A stretch of 64,000 nt of DNA from Schizochytrium sp. TIO01 (Eukaryota > Sar > Bigyra > Thraustochytrida > Thraustochytriidae): the NCBI GenBank assembly GCA_004764695.1, contig SMSO01000005.1, forward strand, positions 818,501 through 882,500, given 5' to 3'. The notes under the pieces were generated by a model. The model was not told the origin of the DNA. It saw nothing but the letters and a program-made list of their open reading frames with translations, and did not search any database. Each line of letters starts with the position of its first letter. Positions within the stretch are counted from its first letter, which is position 1. Of this stretch, positions 1 through 10,365 are shown one piece after another. Made by a program: the position numbers and the translations under genes.

Positions 1-3000
1 TGCAATGAGGATAATTACCAGCAGACTGCCTGTATGTGAACTGTACGCTATTTCAAGGTCTTGGAGTGCTTGATGTGGATTTTGTAATTGAAGTTCAGTA
101 ATTGCTTTCCGAACCCTTGCAAACAAGAAGGCATTGTCGATTCGCAAAGCCTCTACATATGCAAAATTGGCACGTGATACATTTTCTACATTTTCGTACA
201 ACACACCTAAATTGTACCATGCATTTAAGTGGTTCACATCAGCAGCCACTGCTTTGTTCATAGCTTCAAGTGCGTGGCCATAGTGTTTAATTGCAGCATA
301 TGCGCTGCCGCGGCGTACATGAACCGAGGCATGGTCTCCAACTTGATCAATAACCTTGTCAAAAAATGTTATTGCAGTACGGGGATGGCCTACGACCATA
401 TGCAGATCACCAAGGTGCAAAAGAGCTACTGCAGCTTCTGGACTTTTGTCTTGGCTTGCACTTGTCCATGATTTTGTTGCACTGGTGAATATACTGAGAC
501 TAAAACTGGGATTTGCCTTAGATCCTGACCTCTCTTGGTTCATTGCGAGCTGAGCTTCGCAAGAACCTTTATAAAGCAGCAATTTGGAGCGAAGGGATCC
601 GCTACCATTCATCCGGGGTTTTGGGAGCTTTGGTAAGGCATAACTATACCACTTTAACGCTTCATTTAAGTTTCCAACTTGGTGTAGACATTGACCAGCA
701 GTGAAGGCCATCATGCCATCAAAAGGCCCAACGGCAGCCTCGGTATATGCCACGAGCTCAGTAATATATGATATATTTGAATGTAGTGGCTGCTTTTCGT
801 GCTGCGCAATTTTACTCAATGCTTCGAAGCACAAACGAAGGGAATCCACGCTTGGACGTTTTCGATGTGCCTCGTCTAATGCCTCTAAAGTAGAACGTGG
901 TACTACCTTAGCCACAACACTGAGTTTGTTCATCAGCAAATCCCTCTCTGCTTCATTTTTAGATAAGGTAGCGTTTGCATAAACGACGAGATCTTGGACT
1001 GCATCCTCGGTACGTTCGATTGAGGCACAACAGAACGCTCTAAGTAAGTAATACCGAGGATTTATCTCCGTGCAAGCATATATGACCTTGCTCAATTCTA
1101 CAAGTGCCTCCTTTGGCTTTTTAAACGCAATATATGCAAGAGCAGTCACAAGATGCTTTTTAGCATGCCAAGCGCCAACATCATCATGGATCTTCCGTAA
1201 AATACCAAGAGCCCCTTCACCATCACTCAAGTAATCTAAACGAAGTTCAGCATACCTAAGCATACTGTATACTCGTTCAGTCGGATCGAGAATGTCAAGA
1301 AAGTACGATCTACCGTTTAACTTTTGCAGATCACGGAGTGCCTCGTCGAGCTTCCCACAGGCGATGAAGAGGTTATGACGAACTCGAAGGATTAATGCGC
1401 ATCCAGATGTAGATAGAGGAGTATTACGGATTGTGACGTCTGTGAGTACCCGCTGAGCACGATCATATTGTCCTTTACATGCTAGAACCTCCGCTAGAAA
1501 GCAAGCAGCTATTATGTGCGATGGCTGTGCCTGAAGAACGGATCGTAGGTCCTCTTCACTTCGTACAAAATCACTTCGACACGCATATGCCCGTGCTCTT
1601 AGCAATCTAGCTGTTAACACTAATTGGTCATACGCGGTCCCGTCTGTATTAGTGTTCCGTTCTCGATTCGTTTCTCCTGCACGTAGTTTTCGACTTACCG
1701 AAAGCCGGCCCATCGACATTCGGTTTGCTCTCCTATTTGTTTTGGCAGGTGGCCTTTTGGGAGATGAAATTGAAGTACCCATCAAAGTTTGTCTGTGCCT
1801 TGATCGACTTTCGAATGAAGTGCCTGAATCAGACCCTTTTTGGTGCTCTAACGCACTGTTCAGAACTTGGGAAGAAACCTCGCAAGCTTTTGATAAATTG
1901 GTCCCTCTAATGAGCTCTGCAATAAGACAACGTAAAGGTTTGCTCTGTCTATTGCCGTATTTGTACGCTCGTGTAAGACTTTGAATTGACTCTTCAAGCC
2001 GCTCTGGGTCAAATGTTAAACTGTAATAATCAAGTTTTAGCCGAGCTTCAAGCTGCAAAGCATCTCGAAGTTGATGCGGAGGCCGGTCACCGACTTGACG
2101 CGCATCTTTCATGGCTTTTGTGTCAGTTAACAGTTCTTGCAAGCTAGTAGTGTCCTCCAAAGCCCAGTCCAAAATGTCCAGTATTTCTTTTTTCTTCCGG
2201 TTCCCTTGCAGTGCAAACGATCTTTTGGCTTCTGCTAACGCATAGAAAATGTGTGAGCGAAGACCTGGCGGAATGCTCTTGACAGAATTTAGTTCCAAGA
2301 GATCTTTAACGGCTTCTGCAAAGCGTGGCTTCAATAATTTAGTGCATGCATGCGCTCGTAGAAACTTTGCAGTCCACTCATGACGAGGATTTTGCTGATG
2401 TAAGGTGTAGCATTCCAATGCACGCGTACAATCTCTGTATACGTCAGTCCACAAACCCAAATGACTAAGCACCTGGGCACGTTTAATATATGCTTGAGGA
2501 AGCTCAGGTGATAACTTCGTTGCGATAACACAATGGCGCAATGCACTACGATAGTCTCGCGATGCAATAAGCATATTAGCATAACAAAGATGAAGTCGAG
2601 CATCATCAACTGTTGTTCTTTTCATAGACATAGTTTGGTTTGAGGATACAATGCCCACACGCTGAATCGTCCACATTAGCTCCTGCGATTCATTAGATTG
2701 CATTTGTTCTTGATCAAGTGCAGCTAGCTTGATAGCGCGCCGACGCTGGTAATTGGATTGACTGTCATCAATCGACTTGGTAGGATCGTCTTCAGGGAGT
2801 TCCAAAGAAGGGATCACAATCTCTTCTCTGGATACAACTCGAGATGGAAAGTATTCAGACGATTGGCGGGACAGTTGTCTAGAAATCTGCCGTTCTACTC
2901 GATAGGAGCTGTTTTTTCTCTGTAAGCTGGCGTTTGATACACTACCCATAACATTATCGTACGAAAAAGGTACCTCTAAGTGTTGGGTATTAAAAATAGT

Positions 3001-4020
3001 TTGTTTCCCGCTGACATTAGTAGCTGACGGTCCGTCTTCTTCTGTTGCTACCAAGGAGGTGAGAATTTGTGCATTGAAGCTACAAGGGTCTGCTAGCATA
3101 GAACTTCCCTGAGGTGTGTTTGGCTTTGTACCAATGGTCATACTGCTATCTTGAATCTTATTGAGTTGCGAAGACATCAGCTCTTTAGTCTCTTCTTCTC
3201 CTTTCGCTCTATTTCCAGGGTTCTGGTTAGTGTTATTTGTATCTCCCGCATCGTGGTGTTGCCTTGGGGCACTTTCAGGAGCAGGAACTGTAGCTGAAGC
3301 CGAACTTGATGCTGAGCCACGGCGGCCAGCTGAAGATGCATAACTGCTTATTGAACTTCTCCTTTCCTTATAGAGGCCATCTCTAGCCTCTGGTTTGGCG
3401 TGAAATGATTCAAAGCCCAAAAACTTGCCGGATTCCTTAATTCGCGCCTCCAGACGTTGTTCCTCTTGTAGTTGAGCCAACATTTTCTCCTTCTCTCGCT
3501 TAGCTTGAAGTGAAGAGCGCCGCGCTGGCAAACGGGGTTCTTCTTCCGAATCTACGTTTTCATCATCGTGAAGAGTATCCTGCGGACCATTTTTCACCAA
3601 GAGCCAATTGTGATCTCCCTCATGCTCGCTCTGTTTGCCTGAACTAGAAATTGTCTTAAGTGGGTCCATCTTCATACTTTTTCGATGGCTATTTTGCATT
3701 TTGAAGGATGCCTCTGCATGAGCGTAGCCAGTACGCGATCGTGATGACAAAAGTTTATTGTCATCAGCGTCAGCAAACCTATGTCTAATGAAGGTGTCTG
3801 GTCTTCGAGGACGTAAGCTTGGAGGTAATGAACCCATTTCTTGACGCCTTCGAATTGAAAATGACATCGTGATAGAGCTACGCTGCTCTCCTGAATTTGT
3901 TACATCGACTCCACTTGACCTGCGGGTGCTAGTATTGTTTTGAGCGCTGGAGGCTTCTTGAGCCATTCTGACGGCTGCCCCATCTTTAGGAGAGCGCGGG
4001 TGGAGCTCGGAGTCTGCCAT
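1..4020 (-). CDS. Large TPR-repeat protein, 3' end outside window
   Basis: An uninterrupted minus-strand frame runs from an ATG at 4020 to the left edge (1340 codons present, no stop seen). Residues 1 to about 450 are low-complexity and Ser/Arg/Glu-rich, probably disordered, with a short charged stretch near residues 165-200. From about residue 465 onward the protein is helical and built of degenerate tetratricopeptide repeats; examples begin SRDYRSALRHC and PELPQAYIKRAQVL, and the last visible group (about 1190-1335) has LGDLHMVVGHPRTAI, YGHALEAMNKAV and NAWYNLGVLYE. TPR arrays are protein-protein interaction scaffolds; very long ones with a disordered N-terminus are common among ciliary and trafficking proteins (family knowledge), but no specific orthologue is recognised. 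It is divergent from the ankyrin gene, 755 bp away. The start is the first ATG of the frame; the true length is unknown. Confidence 0.85.
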   Translation of the reverse strand, partial: MADSELHPRSPKDGAAVRMAQEASSAQNNTSTRRSSGVDVTNSGEQRSSITMSFSIRRRQEMGSLPPSLRPRRPDTFIRHRFADADDNKLLSSRSRTGYAHAEASFKMQNSHRKSMKMDPLKTISSSGKQSEHEGDHNWLLVKNGPQDTLHDDENVDSEEEPRLPARRSSLQAKREKEKMLAQLQEEQRLEARIKESGKFLGFESFHAKPEARDGLYKERRSSISSYASSAGRRGSASSSASATVPAPESAPRQHHDAGDTNNTNQNPGNRAKGEEETKELMSSQLNKIQDSSMTIGTKPNTPQGSSMLADPCSFNAQILTSLVATEEDGPSATNVSGKQTIFNTQHLEVPFSYDNVMGSVSNASLQRKNSSYRVERQISRQLSRQSSEYFPSRVVSREEIVIPSLELPEDDPTKSIDDSQSNYQRRRAIKLAALDQEQMQSNESQELMWTIQRVGIVSSNQTMSMKRTTVDDARLHLCYANMLIASRDYRSALRHCVIATKLSPELPQAYIKRAQVLSHLGLWTDVYRDCTRALECYTLHQQNPRHEWTAKFLRAHACTKLLKPRFAEAVKDLLELNSVKSIPPGLRSHIFYALAEAKRSFALQGNRKKKEILDILDWALEDTTSLQELLTDTKAMKDARQVGDRPPHQLRDALQLEARLKLDYYSLTFDPERLEESIQSLTRAYKYGNRQSKPLRCLIAELIRGTNLSKACEVSSQVLNSALEHQKGSDSGTSFESRSRHRQTLMGTSISSPKRPPAKTNRRANRMSMGRLSVSRKLRAGETNRERNTNTDGTAYDQLVLTARLLRARAYACRSDFVRSEEDLRSVLQAQPSHIIAACFLAEVLACKGQYDRAQRVLTDVTIRNTPLSTSGCALILRVRHNLFIACGKLDEALRDLQKLNGRSYFLDILDPTERVYSMLRYAELRLDYLSDGEGALGILRKIHDDVGAWHAKKHLVTALAYIAFKKPKEALVELSKVIYACTEINPRYYLLRAFCCASIERTEDAVQDLVVYANATLSKNEAERDLLMNKLSVVAKVVPRSTLEALDEAHRKRPSVDSLRLCFEALSKIAQHEKQPLHSNISYITELVAYTEAAVGPFDGMMAFTAGQCLHQVGNLNEALKWYSYALPKLPKPRMNGSGSLRSKLLLYKGSCEAQLAMNQERSGSKANPSFSLSIFTSATKSWTSASQDKSPEAAVALLHLGDLHMVVGHPRTAITFFDKVIDQVGDHASVHVRRGSAYAAIKHYGHALEAMNKAVAADVNHLNAWYNLGVLYENVENVSRANFAYVEALRIDNAFLFARVRKAITELQLQNPHQALQDLEIAYSSHTGSLLVIILIA

Positions 4021-4775
4021 ACATACAGCTCGGCTTTGCTTTTCAGTACAACAATGCCTTTATACCCGTGAGCATGGCAATATCCTCTATGCCGACTTTC
4101 TGTATGCTATAAAACGGGGGGGAAGAATAGTGGCAAGCCAGAGAATGTTCTCTCTCCAAACTTTGGACAAATCGATGATATTTCTTCAAGGCGAGAGTAT
4201 GTCTTTTGCAGTCGATTGTTTAGATCCCGCTCTAGCTGTCTGGTCGGGGAGGCGTGCTCAAAGTGCTTCTGTTCCATTCTTATCTATTGTAGCTACATAC
4301 AATCAGGTACTATTACAACTAAGGAGAGATCCGTTCAAGCCTGACAACAAAAACGTGGCAAAATATATGGTAAGAAGAAAAAAACATTAAGAAATTAATG
4401 GTCATTTATCACACAGATCAAAGCAACTAAATTTTAATTAAGCTGTCAAACGTTTATTTTATTTCCATTTCATTTTTGTGAAGTAAAATTGAAGAAAGAT
4501 CTACTGATATAGAAGTTTTTTCCCTTTGCCATGATTTCTCAGGTTATAATACCTTCTGTATAAGAATTGTGAGAATATTGTGTCAGGGGTTTCTAATAAT
4601 CCTTCAAGTTTGATTAAAAAGGAATAAAAAATAAAATAAATTTAATTTTTATTTTATATTTTTAAAAATAAGCTTTTTCATGATGATGACCGATTCTGAC
4701 TCGATGTGAAATCCTTTGCATTGTGAGCAGACCAGTAATGCCATTGCGATCATAATCGGTTCCAGAGAGCTCAGA
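4021..4775. other. Divergent intergenic region
   Basis: 755 bp between the divergent TPR and ankyrin genes, so it should hold both promoters. A TATAAAA match lies at 4108-4114 on the plus strand, but it is more than 650 bp from the ankyrin start and its role is unproven. The distal part (about 4380-4680) is very AT-rich. An open frame at 4130-4390 begins with GTG, not ATG, and looks like chance. Confidence 0.5.
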
Positions 4776-7700
4776 ATGTTGAGAGGCTTTATAAGGCTGC
4801 TTGCTGCCTTCTTTCTCGTCACACTAGTCTCAACCACAGCACTTGAACAGGACAAGCTCTCTGAGAAGCGCCATGAGCTGGTACAGAAGGTGCCACTTGA
4901 AGTCAAGGTTCCTGGGCGAGCAGGCAGCCGAGGCGGTGCACAGAAACTAGAATTTATGGTGCCTACGAAACCGCAAAGTGGCCTAGATCAGGTATCTTCT
5001 GCTACCAAAGTTCACGACCTAGCCTTGCAAGCATGGGATGCTGTGATTGATGGCAACGATGTGGGCCTCCAAGATCCTAAAGTTGAAGCCCAAAATCAGC
5101 TACGATCTGTTCCACTATCACCAGACGAGGCATGGCATCATTGGCGAGCTGCACAAGACGGTGTTGTAGATAGCGGTAGGTTTCTGATCACCTTTGGTGT
5201 AGCAGTTTCAGTGCAGTCTGGAGGTTCGGAGTTGCACATTGCTGCAGCCATGGGAGAGACAGATCGGTGCAGACAGTTGTTGGATGACCCAGAGCGTCCA
5301 GATCTTGAAGTAGACATGCGCAAGGAGATTGATGGAACAACTCCTCTGTATAGCGCAATTGCGACTGGTCAACTAGACACCGTTAAATACCTTTTACAAG
5401 AAGCAGGAGCGAATCCAGAGCTACATGGCAACAATGGCGTGCGGCCTCTGATGCTTGCCGCTGCCTTAGGACACCTCGAGATAGCAAAAGAGATTATTCG
5501 AGCTGGCGCAGACGCGAATGTCCAGCATGCATTTGGAGGTACAACGGCGTTACATTTTGCTTCCGAAATGGGTCACGCAAATATTATTCACTTCCTTTGC
5601 AAAGAAGCAGGAGCTGATGCTGGCCTCAGAAAAACAACAGGTGGCACCGCTTTGCACACCGCTGCAGACACAAACCAAACAGAAGCAGTACGTGCTCTTG
5701 TAAACAGCTGTCAAGTAGATGTGCATGCACTTCTTGCTGGAGATACAACAGCACTTTATCTAGCTGCACAACGGGGGCTTACAAATGTTGTGGAAACTCT
5801 CATCAGCGAGCTAGGTGCAAATCCTAATTATGAAATGCCACGTGGGCAGAACGTGGGGTCGCACTTGGCTGTGGTAGATGATAGCGATGAAGAAGCTTCT
5901 GAGAGAAGACGTCAGGCACAATATTATGATATGCGGAACACTGAAATTGGAAATGGTGCCACGGCTTTACACGCTGCGGCTGAAAATGGTCATCGGGATA
6001 CGGTCCGTGCCCTACTAAAACTTGGGGCACTTCAATCAGCTTCCATGATGGGCGCTACACCACTCGTTATTGCCTTGCAATATCACCACCCTGATATTGC
6101 TCTTGATCTTCTAGAAGCTGGTTCGGATCCACTTCTTCATGCACGAGTACCTCGTGATGGATCCTGGAGCCTTTTAGTAGCTGCTGATCTTGCAGACAAG
6201 TCTGATGAGAATAAACTTGTACTTGATCGCCTAGTTCATTGGCCTGGAATCAACTTGAACCTTGATAATGGGCGAGGCATTACACCCTTAAGTCAAGCTA
6301 TATTCCGTCAGAATGGAGAAGCAACTGTGAAGCTTCTGAAAGCTGGCGCAAAAGTTTTCTCGTCGACCCCTTCTTCGATGCATGTTGCTTGTCAAGTTGG
6401 GTTTAGGGACAAGGAAGCCTTGGATCTTCTCGTGGATACTGCGATGGCAGAACTCCCGATACAGGAGTGGTCCGCTGGACAAGATGCGCATCCATTCCAT
6501 GCTGCAGCTGCGCATGGTCATTCTGACCTTTTAGAAAATATGCTAAAGATTGCAGGTCCATCACTCATTAACTTGAGAGTACCATCCTCTGGTGCGACAC
6601 CCCTTATGATGGCCTGCCAGGGGGGGAACATTGAGACCGTGAAGCTGCTTATGAAATATGGTGCCAACGTGAATATGAAAGCTGCGAACTCTATGCATGG
6701 CGCAACTGCATTGTACTTGGCTACTGCAAGTGGACATGCTCATGTTGTTAAACTACTTATTACAGAAGGTAAGTTAAGGACATTATTCCTTTGAAAGCAA
6801 GAGAACCAAACACACAATTCTCAACAATTCTGATTTTCTTTATAAAATGCGTGTTGTACATTACTTTAATAGTCACGAGCAAGGTGAATGATATTATCAT
6901 ACATGACCAAAAACGTCATTAGACTATAACAAATGGAGTTCAGACTAACAAAGTTGCTTTATGTGAAATTGAGAAACCACAGGTGGCGCTGATGCGACCC
7001 AAGTCCTCGACAACTATGGTACGAGCCCTTTACATGTCGCCTTGGAGAAAAAAAATAGCGCGGTGGTTGATGTATTAATACGCAATTGCCCAAATATGGA
7101 TCTGAACCTTCGTAATGAGGCAGGGCTTCCACCATTAGCCCTGGCAATTCTTTCTGATGATGCAAGACTCGTCAGTAAAATGATTGAGGCTGGTGCTAAC
7201 CTGTCTATGACAGCTCCCGTCAGAGATATGCCCGAGGCATCTATGATTCAGTTTGCACTGCACCAAGGCCGCAATGTGGGTTCGCGCGTGATTGAGGCAC
7301 TGCTAAAGCACCCTCCTGCCGCCGGGAAAAGCCCACTCGAATCCTACGAACTGTGTATCATGGAAATTCTTCGAATTCAAACTAGCCCACGACGCCATAG
7401 GCCAATTTCTGAAGCTGAGAAGATTCTGCGCATTCTACTGTATTCGGGTCCTGATGATATGAAAATTCCGGAGTATGCTTTCTATATCTTAGCGAATATT
7501 TATGAGGAAAACCCATCAAAATCCGATCTGCACGGGGATAAACTGGCACGCGCCATTATTGAATCAAAGACATGGCAAGGACTTACAGCAGCAGAGCGAG
7601 CTGTATACTTGTCATATACCACAGAGCTTTCAGGTTTTGTATCACCATTGCAGGTTGCCGTTAAAAACACTCGAGCAAAGCTCGTGTCCCGTCTTCTAGA

Positions 7701-7872
7701 GGCAGCTCCAACTCCTGAATTTGCTAATCAGATGCTGTATCGCGATGTTTCTCCAAATAAAATAGGGTCAGCAATTATCATGGCTCAAAGTAATCGTGAC
7801 TTTCGCATGATCAAAATTATGCAAAAATTTGATCTTGGCAACCCTTATTCGTCTGCCCGTGAAGAACTATAG
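4776..7872 (+). CDS. Secreted/ER ankyrin-repeat protein, two exons
   Basis: Two exons, 4776..6768 and 6983..7872, give a 960-residue protein. The frame is open further upstream only with a TTG start, so the ATG at 4776 is chosen; it opens with MLRGF and a hydrophobic stretch to about residue 20 ending at Ser-Thr-Thr-Ala, a typical cleavable signal peptide. After a linker of about 140 residues, a long ankyrin array fills the rest, with canonical pieces such as TPLYSAIATGQLDTVKYLL, TALHFASEMGHANII, TALHAAAENGHRDTVRALL and TPLMMACQGGNIETVKLLM. The splice restores an ankyrin repeat (ITEG then GADATQVLDNYGTSPLHVAL), which supports it strongly. The last four residues are REEL, a known variant of the KDEL retrieval signal. 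Signal peptide plus REEL suggests an ER-lumen protein, unusual for ankyrin repeats, which are mostly cytosolic. The function and partner are unknown. Confidence 0.9.
6769..6982 (+). other. Intron of the ankyrin gene (214 bp)
   Basis: The donor is G|GTAAGT at 6769 and the acceptor is CCACAG|G ending at 6982. The intron is AT-rich with in-frame stops, and removing it joins two ankyrin half-repeats in phase (split Gly codon G|GT). It is the clearest intron of the window and sets the local consensus. Confidence 0.9.
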
Positions 7873-8521
7873 TCTTGCCTTATTTACCTGACGATTCGGT
7901 ATTTTGGTTTTTGCTGTATGTCATTGGCCCAGACAAAGACAGATCGCTTGTTTTGAATCATTTTTGTTTAAATAAGAAGATAGGTATTGCACAAACCGTA
8001 TTAGAGATGCAAGCAGATCTTTGAACTCTCGGGAGCTTGAGATATTGCGTGATGTTCTCTGTTTGTCAGCGCGTACATTATCTGGGGAAATTGTTTGTAT
8101 TCACCTAAACACCGATGATTTCTCTGACTATAAAACTATAGATATAGAGGGCTTTGAAACACAAGAGACTAACCAACTTTAGATTCTTCATAACCTTAAA
8201 CACACAATTTTTATGAAATCTATGTTTTGATAGCGTACCATATACACAAGGATGGGAAAGCTCTTCTTCATCCGGAAATTATTGAGGATTTTAACATTTT
8301 AATTTTGAAGGACATAGGGTCATCGGTGACCAACTACCATTTACTTATTCTATTCTAAGTAACTCCTATGGGTAACTACAGTAATTGGTCGTTAGAGTGA
8401 ATAGTGCTTAAATGATAGGAGCCTATTTGAAACACGCAACAGCCTGTTGTGTCTATGTTCGGAAATCAAATCGAAAACTCTGCATCAACATACACCCTTT
8501 ACGTTGAGCACAGGAAAAGCA
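7873..8521. other. Intergenic, ankyrin to SANT-BAH gene
   Basis: 649 bp, AT-rich, with no frame of interest. It holds the 3' UTR of the ankyrin gene and the promoter of the next gene. A reading frame can be extended upstream from 8522 only to a TTG at 8447. Confidence 0.5.
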
Positions 8522-10336
8522 ATGATCTCTCCCGCGGCATCATCAGAGGTGACAGACTCAAAAGCTTCGACTCCACTACCAGAACCACTTTCTTCGCTGG
8601 GTGATGATGCTCAAGTCGTCTCAAAGTACTCGTTGCTCTCATCTTCAAGCCAAGAAAATCAAATTAAAGGCGAAGCGTTTGTAAGCTCAAGTGGAGACGA
8701 AGATTCATTCGGAGATGTGTCTTCATTCCCTGCGATTCCTGCAATGCCCGATTTGCCTTCGCTTGACGACGCACTCGCAATCGCTGACATGGAGCAGGAA
8801 AAGGGTCTTATCGTGAGGAAAAACATCAGCGATATGACAAGGATGCCCAGCACTAGCGAGGGCAGCAACAAACACAGCAACAATATCAAAAGCAAAAGCA
8901 GCACATCTAAACGCAAGGCTGAAGTTCCTGTGCCTGTAGACCCAGCTCATATTCCTGAAGGGCGATACATTGTCAAACATACTTCTCACAAAGTAAAATG
9001 TAAAAGACTTCGTCTAAGTGAGGCATTGAATCAAGGTTCAATGGAAGGGTGGAGTGATGCTAGAAAAAAAGCATTTCAAAGGCGGGAGGAGAATCCTAAT
9101 GCATATTACTATCGTTTTAACGACCCTGGGGAAGAGCAACGAAACGGGGCGTGGACATCTGCTGAGAAGACAGCTTTCCTTAGACGCGTCAAAGAGCATG
9201 AAGTGGACTATAAATGGGGAATTTTTGCCATGGGAATCCCCGGGCGAGTAGGATATCAATGCTCAAACTACTACCGCAAGCTTGTGGAAAATCGAGAAAT
9301 TGAGGACAAGAATTACGTGTTTGATGAAAAGGGTAAAGCCCATTTCCTCCAGGAAAAAAAGCCTCCTAAAGAGCCCAAACCACCAAAGGAAAAGAAACCC
9401 AAGGAACCAAAGCCACCAAAAGAAAAGAAACCCCCTAAAGAGAAAAAACCCAAGGAACCAAAGCCTCCTAAGGAAAAGAAACCTCCGAAAGAAAAGAAAC
9501 CCAAGGAGCTTAAAGCAAAGAAGGAGAAAAAGCCCAAAATAATAAGTAAGGGACGTGTGGTGAAGGCAACTGGCAAGAAAGGAACTTTCGGGCAAGATAC
9601 TTACCAAATGCTCAAATGGGCTAAAGCAACTCTTAAACCAGGTGATTTTGTTCTTGTTCGAAATGCCGAAAATCCTGAGGAAGAGCCATCTGTTGTTGAG
9701 ATTCGTGAGCTTTTTCAGTCAGAAGATGTGGCTAGCCTTATGGGCCGTCGATATGTTTCGCCCAACGTTTTGAGGACTCTTCCGGGCGCCGAGCCTGCAG
9801 CTGCCCTACACGACCTAACCACATCGCCGAGGGAGCTTATTGAGACCTCAGCGGCCTCCCTTATCGCCAAAGCAGAAAGCATTCTGAAGGTCTGCCATGT
9901 TGCTTATGTGCGAAAAATTCCAACTCCAGAGATTCCAACGTCTAGAGATCTATACCCCAAAATGCACTCTGCTGCAGAACTTGATGCTGTGTATTACTCA
10001 CGGCATTACTATGATATCGAAGCAGAGATTATGGTTAAACGCGTCAGTCCAACAGGCAATATACTGAATCGCACTGCACTAGGAAAATTGGTTAACGCTG
10101 AGAAGCGCACCAAAAAGCAAGAAGAATTGCGGAAACAACAGGAAAAGGAAGAGCTAGCTGCCGCAAAGGCAGCCCAGCTAGCTGAGGAGGCCAAGCAAGA
10201 GAAAGAATGCGAAGAGGAAGAGGAAGAGGAAGAGGAAGAAGAGGAGGTAGACGAGCACGAGGCCTCGGAGTATGAACGTGCACGCCGTGCACGTCTTCTT
10301 GAAAATCGTGAAATGCTCGAAAATCTTTTTGATTAA
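8522..10336 (+). CDS. SANT/Myb-like plus BAH-domain chromatin protein
   Basis: 604 residues from the ATG at 8522. Domains in order: an acidic, Ser-rich N-terminus (1 to about 140); a SANT/Myb-like module near 208-255 (GAWTSAEKTAFLRRV, then YQCSNYYRKLV, with conserved Trp and aromatic spacing); a Lys/Pro/Glu repeat near 277-340 made of KPPKEKK and KEPK units; and a BAH domain near 371-503 (KPGDFVLVRN, VVEIRELFQ, ILKVCHVAYVRKI, YYSRHYYDIE). It ends in a charged coiled coil with an unbroken Glu run near 562-575. BAH and SANT modules read histones or DNA in chromatin complexes (family knowledge), so a nuclear chromatin regulator is inferred; the Lys-rich repeat could bind nucleic acid. The repeat units differ at synonymous sites, so the peptide pattern is kept by selection. 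Intronless. The stop lies 29 bp from the stop of the convergent neighbour. Confidence 0.85.
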   Translation: MISPAASSEVTDSKASTPLPEPLSSLGDDAQVVSKYSLLSSSSQENQIKGEAFVSSSGDEDSFGDVSSFPAIPAMPDLPSLDDALAIADMEQEKGLIVRKNISDMTRMPSTSEGSNKHSNNIKSKSSTSKRKAEVPVPVDPAHIPEGRYIVKHTSHKVKCKRLRLSEALNQGSMEGWSDARKKAFQRREENPNAYYYRFNDPGEEQRNGAWTSAEKTAFLRRVKEHEVDYKWGIFAMGIPGRVGYQCSNYYRKLVENREIEDKNYVFDEKGKAHFLQEKKPPKEPKPPKEKKPKEPKPPKEKKPPKEKKPKEPKPPKEKKPPKEKKPKELKAKKEKKPKIISKGRVVKATGKKGTFGQDTYQMLKWAKATLKPGDFVLVRNAENPEEEPSVVEIRELFQSEDVASLMGRRYVSPNVLRTLPGAEPAAALHDLTTSPRELIETSAASLIAKAESILKVCHVAYVRKIPTPEIPTSRDLYPKMHSAAELDAVYYSRHYYDIEAEIMVKRVSPTGNILNRTALGKLVNAEKRTKKQEELRKQQEKEELAAAKAAQLAEEAKQEKECEEEEEEEEEEEEVDEHEASEYERARRARLLENREMLENLFD

Positions 10337-10365
10337 TTGTCTACTCATTGCTTATCTCAAAGAAC

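Noticed and set aside
4130-4390. 86-codon frame between the TPR and ankyrin genes
   Set aside because: Begins with GTG in a divergent promoter region and shows no protein character.
4716-4775. Upstream extension of the ankyrin frame
   Set aside because: Depends on a TTG start; the ATG at 4776 begins an ideal signal peptide.
9263-9607. Minus-strand frames opposite the Lys/Pro repeat
   Set aside because: Shadows of the SANT-BAH gene.
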